The notes under the pieces were generated by a model that was not told where the DNA came from, made no database searches, and saw nothing but the letters and a program-made list of their open reading frames with translations. From positions 1 through 59,264 of the forward strand of contig JAJZQG010000018.1 in the NCBI GenBank assembly GCA_021847645.1: 59,264 nt of DNA. Direction: 5' to 3'. This document shows, in pieces, positions 26,865 to 34,511 of this stretch (within the stretch, counting starts at the first letter, position 1; every line of letters starts with the position of its first letter). The stretch comes from Myxococcales bacterium (GTDB taxonomy: Bacteria; Myxococcota_A; Polyangia; Polyangiales; Polyangiaceae). A program made the translations under genes and the position numbers.

Positions 26865-28919
26865 TCAATGGACCAGCGGCGCAAGCGCTACCGCGACTGC
26901 CGGCAGCAGTCGGGCGATTGCGTGAAGTGCAGGACCCGCCACGTATCCGAAGGGAATCCCCAGCTGGTCGTTCACAACCGCTGCGCCGTAGAACGGATTG
27001 TTTGCCGAATCCGGCGGTCCGTCAACCGCCGACTTGCGTGATGGTGTCGGATCCGAGGCCGCCCCGCCCAGCGCCGCCGAAAGCGCCGCCCCCAGTACCA
27101 CCACCACCAGCAGCCAAGCGGAGGTCGACTCGATGGTCGCTTGCGCGCCTGCCCGAGCCGTCATGCCCTTCACCAGCAGCCAGCCCGCAGCCGAGAGGCC
27201 GCAGATGACCAGCGTGCTCGCGATCCCCTGACGTACCGCGTGGGATGCTCGCCGAGTCGTTTCAGCTACGCCGGATGCTGCGGAGGTCGAGGTGTCCGAC
27301 TCGGACGTAGCCCCCTCGCGCGTGACCGCGGTCGCGGTCCGGAACAGGCGTCCGGCGATGAGCATCACTAGCGCGAGGCCAGATACCGCAGCCACCACGA
27401 TGACCGACGAGGGCGCCACGCCGCCGTCCGCCGGGCGAGTGACGCCCGCATAGGACGCTGCGAGGAACGAGTAGCCATGAAGCGCCAGCATGCCGGCGAG
27501 CAGGGCAGCACTCGCGGCGTAGGCGCGGCTTGCCGCAACAACGCGCACGCCAGTCGGACTTGCCTCGGTGTCACGCCCGGTCCGGTCCGCGGACAGCTTG
27601 TCGAGGGAACCGAAGCCTCCCGCCACCGCCACGAACGGCGCGGGCGCCAGGAATCCCAACACCGCAGCCGCCGCGCCAAACGAGCCGGCCTGGTGCATCG
27701 AACCCCAGGCAACGAGCTGAGCACCGCCGAACACGCAAAGCATCGCCACGACCAGCTGAGCCGCTGCGCGCTCGAAGCCACTGCCGATCAGCCACCCGCT
27801 CTTGCGCATGCCCGACGTTCTCGCGGCAGCGTCGTCGACTCCCAGAGAGCCGCCCACCAGCAGCGTCGCGACCGCGCACCCGAGGCCGCCAAGTCCGGCG
27901 TAGAACGGCCCTGCCCACAGCGTGTCGAACAGCCAGTACGCAACGCCGAGCAGGCTTCCCGCACACAGCGCCCCGCAGACCGTCAGGCCCCTGAGCAACG
28001 CCTTGAGCGCCGGTTCACCTTCCTCGCCGCGGATGAGCATGGTCGACACGGCCGACGAGAGCAGCGTGAACGCCAAGACCACGAGCGGGTACAGCGCCAC
28101 GGATCCGGGCGAATGAAGAGACGCGGCGTGTGTCGATGCCAGCGATACGGCCGGAAGAAGCGCGCTGACACCGACGAGGGTCCAGGAGCTGGTCAGGTCC
28201 ACGGTGTGCTGCGCTCCAAACGCGACGACCTCGGCAAGCGCGGTGCGCGCGGACTCGCTGCCGGGGCTCGGCGGCGCAGCCGGGAGAGAGGCGCGCAACC
28301 AGCCCGCAGCGAGCTTGGAGAACAGCGCGCCCAGGGCAGCCCCCGCGCCCAGCGCGACGACGAGCCGCGCCATGCTCCAGGCAGGGACCGCGGTCGCGGC
28401 GCCGCCTGCGACCAATCCGCCGGTCAGGGCGAGCGCGGCTGCGCACAGGGCGAGGATCACGAGCAGCGAAACGGACGCCGGCAGGAGCGCACCGATCGAG
28501 GCGGCGGACGCAACGAGTCCGACGCGAGTCGCGGGTGCGGTCTGGGCGGCGGGTGCGTTGACCAGGCGCAGCGCGGACCAGGTGGCGAGATGCACGGCGA
28601 GAGCGGAGGTGACGGTGCCGAGAAGGAAGGCGACGGCCAGCCATGCGCCCAAGGACAGGGCGGTGGGGGTTGGGTCCGCGGGGCTGTGTGGGCGCACGAC
28701 ACCGAAGGCGACGAAGGCGACGAAGGCCACGAGGCCAGCGATGGCGGCGAGCGCGCGAAAGGACGGCCGCAGCAAGGCTTGGACGCTGGCGCTCACGGAT
28801 CCGAAGCGCGCCGGGCGCGAACGGCCCACGGCACCACGGCGCAACAAGGCACGGCCGGTCCACACGGCCCAACCGAGAGCGCCGAGGGAAGCAGCCAGTG
28901 CAGTTCCGAGTTCGATCAT
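26865..28919 (-). CDS. Membrane protein resembling a membrane-bound pyrophosphatase without catalytic motifs
   Basis: A protein of 684 residues, the usual length of H+/Na+-pumping membrane pyrophosphatases, with about 15 hydrophobic segments. Several blocks follow that family in order: an N-terminal helix plus SASVQALLRPSFRALA (family I..GAxAFL.R.Y..), a second pair of helices, GALFSKLAAGWLRAS near residue 196 where the family has G.(I/L)(F/Y)TKAADVGADLVGK, and a C-terminus YGAAVVNDQLGIPFGYVAGP...LAPLV that mirrors KAAVVGDTVGDPFKDTSGP...IAPL. The Asp-rich pyrophosphate/Mg-binding motifs expected there are not present, so enzyme activity is unlikely. ATG 28919 (MIELGTALAASLG) was chosen. The homology is my reading by pattern, not a search. 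Alternatively it may be an unrelated polytopic protein. Confidence 0.6.
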   Translation of the reverse strand: MIELGTALAASLGALGWAVWTGRALLRRGAVGRSRPARFGSVSASVQALLRPSFRALAAIAGLVAFVAFVAFGVVRPHSPADPTPTALSLGAWLAVAFLLGTVTSALAVHLATWSALRLVNAPAAQTAPATRVGLVASAASIGALLPASVSLLVILALCAAALALTGGLVAGGAATAVPAWSMARLVVALGAGAALGALFSKLAAGWLRASLPAAPPSPGSESARTALAEVVAFGAQHTVDLTSSWTLVGVSALLPAVSLASTHAASLHSPGSVALYPLVVLAFTLLSSAVSTMLIRGEEGEPALKALLRGLTVCGALCAGSLLGVAYWLFDTLWAGPFYAGLGGLGCAVATLLVGGSLGVDDAAARTSGMRKSGWLIGSGFERAAAQLVVAMLCVFGGAQLVAWGSMHQAGSFGAAAAVLGFLAPAPFVAVAGGFGSLDKLSADRTGRDTEASPTGVRVVAASRAYAASAALLAGMLALHGYSFLAASYAGVTRPADGGVAPSSVIVVAAVSGLALVMLIAGRLFRTATAVTREGATSESDTSTSAASGVAETTRRASHAVRQGIASTLVICGLSAAGWLLVKGMTARAGAQATIESTSAWLLVVVVLGAALSAALGGAASDPTPSRKSAVDGPPDSANNPFYGAAVVNDQLGIPFGYVAGPALHAIARLLPAVAVALAPLVH

Positions 28920-29052
28920 CGTGGCACAGCCGGCGGGTTCGATCCCTGCCGCAGACGAAGCGTCCGCGTGGCGACCCAACGTGCACGGCCCGCGCCGAGT
29001 ATCACGCGAATCGGCGACGGTGCAAGGGGCGAGAACCTGGGTGGCGGGGAGC

Positions 29053-29667
29053 TCAGTCTTTCTTCTTCGTCTGCAGCACCATGAGGTGGTACTTGCCGAA
29101 GCTCGACTGGCCCAGCGTGTAGAGCACCTCGATCAGCAGGCGATACGGCGTGGCTTCATCGACGATCACAATGGCCTCGGAGCTGTTGGGGTCGAGGCCC
29201 TTGGCGAGACGCACGCGCTTGTCGGTCTCGCGCACGCTCAGCAACGCATCGGCCAGGGGCACGATGTGCAGGTCGTTGATGCCGTTCTTCTTGTATTGGG
29301 CGTCGAGGCCGGACTGCGCGAGGGACTCGGGGCTCGGCAGCATGACGACGGGGTTGGGGTTGTCGCCGACCAGGATCTGGGACTTGGTGACGATGACGGC
29401 GACGCCTTCCTGGTTGGGCTGGCTTTGCAGGATGGAAGCGGGCAGCGTGAGGTCCTTGGACTGGGGGAGCGATGCGCTGGATGCCGCCATGGTCTTCAGG
29501 AGGAAGACCAGGATGATGGTCATCATGTCGAGCATCGCGGTGATGTTCAGGAAGTCGATCTCAGGCTCGGCTTCGGCGCGGCGTTTGGCCGCGCGCAGGG
29601 CCGCCTTGTACTGCGCGATGGTCGCAACGGGCTTGGGGGATCCGGCGGCAGGTGCTGGCGGGTTCAT
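29053..29667 (-). CDS. ExbD/TolR-family stator protein (left module, second TolR)
   Basis: A protein of 204 residues with a basic cytoplasmic N-terminus, one membrane helix (about 43-62) and a periplasmic domain. The helix has the family motif FLNITAMLDMMTIILVFLL, including the membrane-embedded Asp that carries protons in TolR/ExbD/AglQ. The periplasmic part is the usual peptidoglycan- or partner-binding fold with a late VDEATPYRLLIEVLYTLG block. It is the last gene of the left ExbB-ExbD-ExbD module, 15 bases after the preceding ExbD. Its C-terminus (QTKKKD) is basic. Partner specificity (transport, Tol-like or motility) is not determined by sequence. Confidence 0.88.
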   Translation of the reverse strand: MNPPAPAAGSPKPVATIAQYKAALRAAKRRAEAEPEIDFLNITAMLDMMTIILVFLLKTMAASSASLPQSKDLTLPASILQSQPNQEGVAVIVTKSQILVGDNPNPVVMLPSPESLAQSGLDAQYKKNGINDLHIVPLADALLSVRETDKRVRLAKGLDPNSSEAIVIVDEATPYRLLIEVLYTLGQSSFGKYHLMVLQTKKKD

Positions 29668-29682
29668 CCGTTCGGCCTCCGA

Positions 29683-30255
29683 TTAGCGAGGGACGGCGAA
29701 GAGCACGTCGGGAAAGAGCTGCTCGCCGTTATCCGTCTGCCGGACCGCGTCGATGATCTCGATGATCTTGCGGTAGCTGATGTTGTTGCTAGCGGTGATG
29801 CGGATCTGGGTCTCATCCTTGAAGTCCTGGGACTGATCCTTGAGCCGCTTGGCGCAGGCGGTGACGGCCTTGTAGTCGAGCACAGGCTGGTGGGTGATCG
29901 GGTCGGTCCCCTTGGCAGGAACGGTGATGCCAGGTCCTATGCCTTCGCAGCCCGGAGCGATGCTCCCGCCCGCGGCCTTGATCGAGACGCCATCGTTCGT
30001 GATGAACAAGGTGAGGTTCAGGGACTTGGACTCGGTGACGATTCGGGGGCCCTTGCCGCCGCTGGAGGGCGGCGTGGTCTCGATGGTGGTGGTGAACGTC
30101 ACGGCGACCGTGGCGAGCACGAACATCAGCACGTTCATGATGATGTCGAGGAACGGCACGATGTTGAGCTCGCCGCCGGCCTCGTCGGGCGTGTGCTCGT
30201 GAGGCTGGGAGAGCCGCCGGATTTTCGATCGTTGAGAAGCGCTGAGGTCGGCCAT
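29683..30255 (-). CDS. ExbD/TolR-family stator protein (left module, first TolR)
   Basis: A protein of 190 residues. The membrane helix, ELNIVPFLDIIMNVLMFVLA, carries the conserved Asp. A basic cytoplasmic start (SQRSKIRRLSQPHEH) precedes it. The periplasmic region contains two cysteines (PGCEGIG and TACAKR) and ends with an IIEIIDAVRQTDNGEQLFPDV segment similar to the last helix of TolR. It lies between the ExbB-like gene (21 bases upstream) and a second ExbD (15 bases downstream). Sequence identity with the second ExbD is low, so this is an old duplication within the module or a fixed heteromeric pair. Confidence 0.88.
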   Translation of the reverse strand: MADLSASQRSKIRRLSQPHEHTPDEAGGELNIVPFLDIIMNVLMFVLATVAVTFTTTIETTPPSSGGKGPRIVTESKSLNLTLFITNDGVSIKAAGGSIAPGCEGIGPGITVPAKGTDPITHQPVLDYKAVTACAKRLKDQSQDFKDETQIRITASNNISYRKIIEIIDAVRQTDNGEQLFPDVLFAVPR

Positions 30256-30276
30256 CGGGCTTGCTCCCGAAACGGA

Positions 30277-30975
30277 TCAGTAGCCACCCGGCTTGTTCGA
30301 GATCGCGAGCAGGTTGAAGACCTTCTCCATGGTGGACTCGAGCTGGTGCGAGAGGGTCTTGGCGCGCATGTTGAGGTACAGGTGCGCGATCATGCAGGTC
30401 ACGGCGATGCCCAGACCGAATGCCGTGTTGTACATGGCTTCCGCGATGCCCAGGGCCAGCAGGCTCTGCTTGTCGGCCTGGGACAGGCCTTGCGCGGCCA
30501 CCGCGGCGAACGTGTGGATCAGGCCCCAGACCGTACCGAGCAACCCGATGAGCGTCGAGATGTTCGCCAGCGACCAGAGCGATCCGATGCGCTTCTCGAT
30601 GGCGGGCTTGAGCTCGGAGTAGCGCTCGCTCAGCGCCGCATCGATCTCGTCGGGGCTCTTGTTGGCGTGGGTCAGCCCAGCCTTGACCAACAGCAGGATC
30701 GGGTAGTCGCTGGCCTCGCACAGCTTGATCGCGCGATCGATGTTGTTGGCCGTGACGAGCTTCTTGACCTGCGAGAAGAACTCCTTGGCGTTCACGCGGT
30801 ACTTGGTGAGTTGATAGATCAGCCGTTCGGCGATGATCGTCACCACGATCACGGACACGATCATGTTCCCGGTAAGAAAGATCGGGCTGTGCTTGTAGGC
30901 GGCGATGAACCCCGTCTCACTACCACCACCTGCGGCGGCTTCCTGCAGAGCTGCCAACAACAGCAGAAAACGCAT
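30277..30975 (-). CDS. ExbB/TolQ/MotA-family proton-channel protein (left module)
   Basis: A protein of 232 residues with three membrane helices: an N-terminal one (about 30-50, NMIVSVIVVTIIAERLIY) and two long ones with SLWSLANISTLIGLLGTVWGL and MYNTAFGLGIAVTCMIAHLYL. The Thr/Gly-rich GLLGTVWGLIHTF motif and a large cytoplasmic loop are typical of the stator subunit that surrounds TolR. MRFLLLLAALQEAAAGG resembles a cleavable signal, as seen in some motility-type TolQ proteins. ATG 30975 was chosen because an upstream ATG at 31026 would prepend a basic non-hydrophobic stretch. It is first in the leftward module, with a candidate promoter about 110 bases upstream. Confidence 0.9.
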   Translation of the reverse strand: MRFLLLLAALQEAAAGGGSETGFIAAYKHSPIFLTGNMIVSVIVVTIIAERLIYQLTKYRVNAKEFFSQVKKLVTANNIDRAIKLCEASDYPILLLVKAGLTHANKSPDEIDAALSERYSELKPAIEKRIGSLWSLANISTLIGLLGTVWGLIHTFAAVAAQGLSQADKQSLLALGIAEAMYNTAFGLGIAVTCMIAHLYLNMRAKTLSHQLESTMEKVFNLLAISNKPGGY

Positions 30976-31088
30976 CCTCGAGACTCCTTTCTTCGAAACG
31001 TCGCCGCGACCTCGGCTCCAGTCCACGCTGGGCTGCTACGGTTCTCCCTGTGGCGAATCCGATCTGCCCGCACCTGACAACGCCGCCG

Positions 31089-31118
31089 ACTATAGACGGC
31101 GTGGGATCGTCTGCGCAA
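31089..31118 (-). promoter_or_regulatory. Candidate promoter of the left ExbB-ExbD-ExbD module
   Basis: On the minus strand, a -35-like TTGCGC (31118-31113) and a -10-like TATAGT (31094-31089) are separated by 18 bases. Start near 31082, leaving a leader of about 107 bases before ATG 30975. Confidence 0.45.
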
Positions 31119-31332
31119 GCGCGAGGTCGGTGCCGGAGCGAAATCGCGTTTTGGACAGGTCTTCGTGGACGACAACGCGCGGGCCAGCGTCGCGGTGCGG
31201 GGCCGTGCGCGTGCAGTCGTGCGTGGATTGCCGCTGCCGCGCGAGGCCGCGGCAGGACACAACGCCGCAACGCCCTGTCTTCTCTGTAACTTTTCGCCCG
31301 CATGCGAACAAATTCTCGTGCCGGAATTGCTC

Positions 31333-31362
31333 TTGACGAAGCGCCGTGCGCCCAGACAATAT
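31333..31362 (+). promoter_or_regulatory. Candidate promoter of the right ExbB-ExbD-ExbD module
   Basis: TTGACG (31333-31338) and CAATAT (31357-31362) are separated by 18 bases. The leader to ATG 31582 would be over 200 bases, long enough for regulation. The -10 is imperfect. Confidence 0.35.
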
Positions 31363-31531
31363 CCCCAAATGTTGCAACACCAGTCTGGAGCAACAGCGAC
31401 GGTTCGATGACAGTGCGAGAGCGGAACGATCGAGGAGAAGTTGAAGGTATCAGAGCATCGGCCGTTGGGGTCCAAGGCCTCGCATCGCGAGATGACAGTT
31501 GACGAAGCGGGGCATGAGCGCGCATCAAGGT

Positions 31532-31574
31532 AGCCGCCCGCAAGGCGGCTGTTCGATGAAAGGCATGGAGGAGG
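31532..31574 (+). promoter_or_regulatory. Leader hairpin and strong ribosome-binding site ahead of the right ExbB
   Basis: AGCCGCC (31532-31538) and GGCGGCT (31544-31550) form a perfect 7-base stem with a 5-base loop in the leader. GGAGGAGG (31567-31574) follows, 7 bases before the ATG, the strongest Shine-Dalgarno sequence noticed in the window. High expression of this ExbB is implied. Confidence 0.45.
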
Positions 31575-31581
31575 AACGAAT

Positions 31582-32241
31582 ATGAGTGCGGTTTGGAAGC
31601 ATTTCAATGACGGTGGCTGGGGCATGTACCCGATCGTGGTCTGGTCGATCATTACGATCGGCGTCATCATCGAGCGCGCCATCGTTCTGTTCGGGCAGTC
31701 CTCGATCAACAAGAACATGTTCCTTGCGTCGATGCAGAAGTGCATTCTCGCGGGCGACATCGCCAAGGCGATCAAGATGTGCTCGGCCGCGAACGCCCCC
31801 CTCGCGCGCATCGTCCAGGCTGGTCTCGTCAAGGTCAACCGTCCTGACGAGGAAGTCCAGGCGTCCATGGATGAAGCCGCTCTGCGCGAAATCCCGCGCA
31901 TCTCGACCCGCACGGGCTACTTGGCCCTGCTGGCGAACCTCGCGATGCTCTCCGGCCTGCTCGGCACCATCACCGGCCTCATCAAGTCGTTCGGCGCCGT
32001 CGGTGGTGAGTCCGTCGACCCCAGCCAGAAGGCGCGAATCCTGGCGGAAGGAATCTCCGAGGCCATGAACTGCACGGCCTTCGGACTGATCGTCGCCCTC
32101 ACCGCGCTCATCGGCTACGCCATCCTCAATGGCAAGACGCAGACCCTCGAAGACGACATCAACGAGGCCTCGGTCCAGGTGCTCAACCTCGTCGTCGCCA
32201 ACCGGCAGAAGGTCAACCTCCAGGGCGTGCCCCAGGGCTGA
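31582..32241 (+). CDS. ExbB/TolQ/MotA-family proton-channel protein (right module)
   Basis: A protein of 219 residues with the three-helix ExbB/TolQ plan: helix 1 near 16-38 (MYPIVVWSIITIGVIIERAIVL), helix 2 near 115-140 with YLALLANLAMLSGLLGTITG, and helix 3 near 155-180 with AMNCTAFGLIVALTALIGYAI. It lacks the extended N-terminal signal-like stretch of the left-module homologue. A cytoplasmic loop with an AKAIKMCSAANAPLARIV block links helices 1 and 2. A strong ribosome-binding site precedes it and two ExbD genes follow, so this is the channel subunit of a second motor complex. Confidence 0.93.
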   Translation: MSAVWKHFNDGGWGMYPIVVWSIITIGVIIERAIVLFGQSSINKNMFLASMQKCILAGDIAKAIKMCSAANAPLARIVQAGLVKVNRPDEEVQASMDEAALREIPRISTRTGYLALLANLAMLSGLLGTITGLIKSFGAVGGESVDPSQKARILAEGISEAMNCTAFGLIVALTALIGYAILNGKTQTLEDDINEASVQVLNLVVANRQKVNLQGVPQG

Positions 32242-32298
32242 TCGCCCCTGGACCCCGGTGTGCCGCATGACCGCGTTTCCGTTTAGCAGGAGTGTCGC

Positions 32299-32865
32299 AT
32301 GGGTGGCGTAAGCGTCGAATCAGGCAACAAGAGCGGTAGAAGAAGCCTCGACTCGGAGATCAACCTGATCCCGATGATCGACCTGTTCATCTGCTGCATC
32401 AGCTTCCTGCTCATCACCGCAGTCTGGTCCCAGATGGCGCGCATCAACGCCAACGCTCAGGTTCCCGGTCCTCCCGACGACACCAAGGAGCGCGAGAACG
32501 TCGAGCCGGAAAAGATGCTCACCATCGAGATGAAGGCGGACGACAAGTTCACCCTCATCTGGAAGTCGGGTGCCACGGTCCACGCCACCTCGGAAGTCCC
32601 CAAAAAGGCAGTCGACTTCAACGTCGGCGGCGGAGTCGTGCAGAAGCGCTATCCCGATCTCGCCAAGGAGATCGAGACCGAGTGCAAGCAGTACTGCAGC
32701 CACAAGAACGACGACGACAAGAAGCAGGACCAGGCCATTCTGTCCGTCGACAATCGCACCCCCTTCAGCGACATCATCGCGGTCATCGACGCGGTGTACG
32801 CGACGCAGCGCAAGTTCAAGGGAGTCGACGTCAACCAGTTCAACGTCACCTTCTCCGCTCGATAG
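32299..32865 (+). CDS. ExbD/TolR-family stator protein (right module, first)
   Basis: A protein of 188 residues with a short basic N-terminus and a membrane helix (about 22-45) reading INLIPMIDLFICCISFLLI, with the conserved Asp and an unusual Cys-Cys pair in the membrane. The periplasmic region has a second Cys pair (TECKQYCSHKND) in a charged loop and ends in a TPFSDIIAVIDAVYATQ segment. It lies 57 bases after the ExbB and 15 bases before the second ExbD. The proton-carrying residue is intact. Confidence 0.9.
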   Translation: MGGVSVESGNKSGRRSLDSEINLIPMIDLFICCISFLLITAVWSQMARINANAQVPGPPDDTKERENVEPEKMLTIEMKADDKFTLIWKSGATVHATSEVPKKAVDFNVGGGVVQKRYPDLAKEIETECKQYCSHKNDDDKKQDQAILSVDNRTPFSDIIAVIDAVYATQRKFKGVDVNQFNVTFSAR

Positions 32866-32880
32866 CGGTCCGAGGCCACC

Positions 32881-33465
32881 ATGTCCGCGAAGCCGCACCG
32901 ACACTTTGAACACGAGATGATCAAGACGCCCGGAAGGCGCCTGATGCATCATGTCCCGCTCAAGTTCGTCCAAAAGCGAATCTCCGGCGGCGGGGGCAAG
33001 GGCGTCAACGCCTCCCTCAACCTTACTTCCTTCATCGACTTCCTCATCGTCGTCGTCGTCTTCCTCCTCATGTCGTTCTCGGCGACCGGCGAGATCCCCG
33101 TCGACAAGAACACCAAGCTCCCCAGCGCCGAGCATACCGTCGACATGGTCGACGCCCCCATCATCGCCATCAGCGGCACCAACATCCTGGTCGACGGCGT
33201 GCCTGCGGGCTCCACCCGGCCCATCGAGGACTCCGGCCGCCTGATGAAGATCGACGAGCTCCACGCCGTGCTCAAGAACAAGCGCGACCTGTGGAAGCAG
33301 CTCAACCCCAAGACCGACTTCCCGGGCGTCTGCGTCATGTCCGTCGACGCTCGCGTGCCGGCCCTGGTCGTCAAGAGCGTCTTCCAAACTGCCGCGTTCG
33401 CCGGCTACCCGAACGTCAGCTTCATGGTCGGCCAGATCCCCAAGACCGAGAAACACGGCGACTAG
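32881..33465 (+). CDS. ExbD/TolR-family stator protein (right module, second)
   Basis: A protein of 194 residues with a longer basic cytoplasmic N-terminus (HFEHEMIKTPGRR...KFVQKR). The membrane helix reads LNLTSFIDFLIVVVVFLLMS and contains the conserved Asp. The periplasmic domain has DAPIIAISGTNILVDGVPAG and SVDARVPALVVKSVFQTAAF blocks like the last helices of TolR. Start ATG 32881. A gene for a bitopic protein follows after 25 bases and completes the right module. Confidence 0.9.
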   Translation: MSAKPHRHFEHEMIKTPGRRLMHHVPLKFVQKRISGGGGKGVNASLNLTSFIDFLIVVVVFLLMSFSATGEIPVDKNTKLPSAEHTVDMVDAPIIAISGTNILVDGVPAGSTRPIEDSGRLMKIDELHAVLKNKRDLWKQLNPKTDFPGVCVMSVDARVPALVVKSVFQTAAFAGYPNVSFMVGQIPKTEKHGD

Positions 33466-33490
33466 GGCGCTCTCCCCTCTCCTCCGGCGT

Positions 33491-34492
33491 ATGGCAACTT
33501 CCCCCCAGCCTCCCGTGCGCGGCCTGCAGGCCGTCGAGCAAGATCGCATCGCCCGCAAGGGCTTCCCCAAGATCCCACCGCGCTTCTGGCTCTGGGTGTT
33601 CACCGTCCTGGCCGTCTGGGCCATCGTCTACTGGAAGTACACCCAGGGACAGCTCGAATCCTGGCGCAATCGCATCATGGCCCGGCAGCGTGCCGTCGCC
33701 GCAGAGCTCGGCCCCAGGTACTTTCCCCTGCGCGACCGCATCGAGTCCTGGGTCGTCGAGGACGCCGGCAACTACCCCGGTGACTTCGTCGACCCCGAGG
33801 CCAGCAAGTCCGACTTCCGCTCGCGTCCCGGCATCTACCTGCGTCTTTTCATCGACGACGCGCACTCGCCGGACGCGATCCGCGCCGCCGCCCTCGAGTC
33901 GCTCCGCGACGGGTTCACCTCGTGCCTGACGCGAGCCAACAATCCCGATCCGTTCTCCGGGCCGACGTGTCGGTTCAATCACGAGTGCCCTCAGGGCCAG
34001 CACTGCAACGAGGTCTCCCACTGCTCGGTTCCCGCCCAGCCCTACAACCTGCGCATCGCGTACCGAGCCACGCGTGTGCTCACCGAGAGCTGGGTGCGCG
34101 ATGTCCGCGAGGCGGGCAGCGACATGCGTCTGCGCTTGCTCGAGCGCGACTTCGATAGCGCGGTGAGTGACGACATCCCCCTCGCCATCGACTTGATCGT
34201 CCGTGCCCAGTACTTCCTGCTGGTGCTCGACGAGCCGGCTGCGCCGGGCACGGCCGTGCCCGACGCCGGCACGCGAAGCGAAGCGCTGCAAGCCGTCGAG
34301 CATCCCACGCGCGTGTTCATCTACGACCTCAAGCAGAACAAGCTGCTGCTGCGCATGCGCGCGTCCATCGCCGCAGAAGTGGGCACGGCTGCGACGGACC
34401 CGAGGACGGTGCTCGCGGTACGACGTCAGGCCAACAATTGCGCCCTGGCTCTGGCGGTGCGCAGGATGCTCGGCGACCAAGGCGTCGAGTAG
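33491..34492 (+). CDS. Bitopic membrane protein of unknown function, motor-module partner
   Basis: A protein of 333 residues with one membrane helix near residues 31-51 (PPRFWLWVFTVLAVWAIVYW) and a large domain behind it that should be periplasmic. That domain includes a Cys cluster (TCRFNHECPQGQHCNEVSHC, about 160-180) of the kind seen in disulfide-rich myxobacterial envelope proteins. The remainder is alpha/beta-looking with no family I recognise. It starts 25 bases after the second ExbD and most likely belongs to the right module. The left module has no equivalent. A plausible job is linking the stator to an outer partner, but this is inference. Confidence 0.7.
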   Translation: MATSPQPPVRGLQAVEQDRIARKGFPKIPPRFWLWVFTVLAVWAIVYWKYTQGQLESWRNRIMARQRAVAAELGPRYFPLRDRIESWVVEDAGNYPGDFVDPEASKSDFRSRPGIYLRLFIDDAHSPDAIRAAALESLRDGFTSCLTRANNPDPFSGPTCRFNHECPQGQHCNEVSHCSVPAQPYNLRIAYRATRVLTESWVRDVREAGSDMRLRLLERDFDSAVSDDIPLAIDLIVRAQYFLLVLDEPAAPGTAVPDAGTRSEALQAVEHPTRVFIYDLKQNKLLLRMRASIAAEVGTAATDPRTVLAVRRQANNCALALAVRRMLGDQGVE

Positions 34493-34511
34493 GCCTCATC
34501 GCAACGGACCA

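Larger units (their letters stand above)
30976..31581. other. 606-base divergent intergenic region between the two motor modules
   Basis: The longest non-coding stretch in the window and among the least G+C-rich. It holds a leftward promoter candidate (31089-31118), a rightward candidate (31333-31362), a hairpin plus strong ribosome-binding site before the right module, and no supportable gene. No cluster of DnaA-box-like 9-mers was seen. TTCGCCACA near 31045 on the minus strand is the nearest, with two mismatches. Confidence 0.6.

Noticed and set aside
28925..28960. Second T-arm-like string GGCGGGTTCGATCCCTGCC, whose stem does pair
   Set aside because: The following seven bases find no acceptor partner 60-90 bases upstream and there is no anticodon arm. 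It lies in the leader region of the pyrophosphatase-like gene, so it is taken as chance.
30976..31581. DnaA-box cluster expected if the skew switch marks an origin
   Set aside because: Only isolated 9-mers with two or more mismatches were seen, so no box cluster is claimed.
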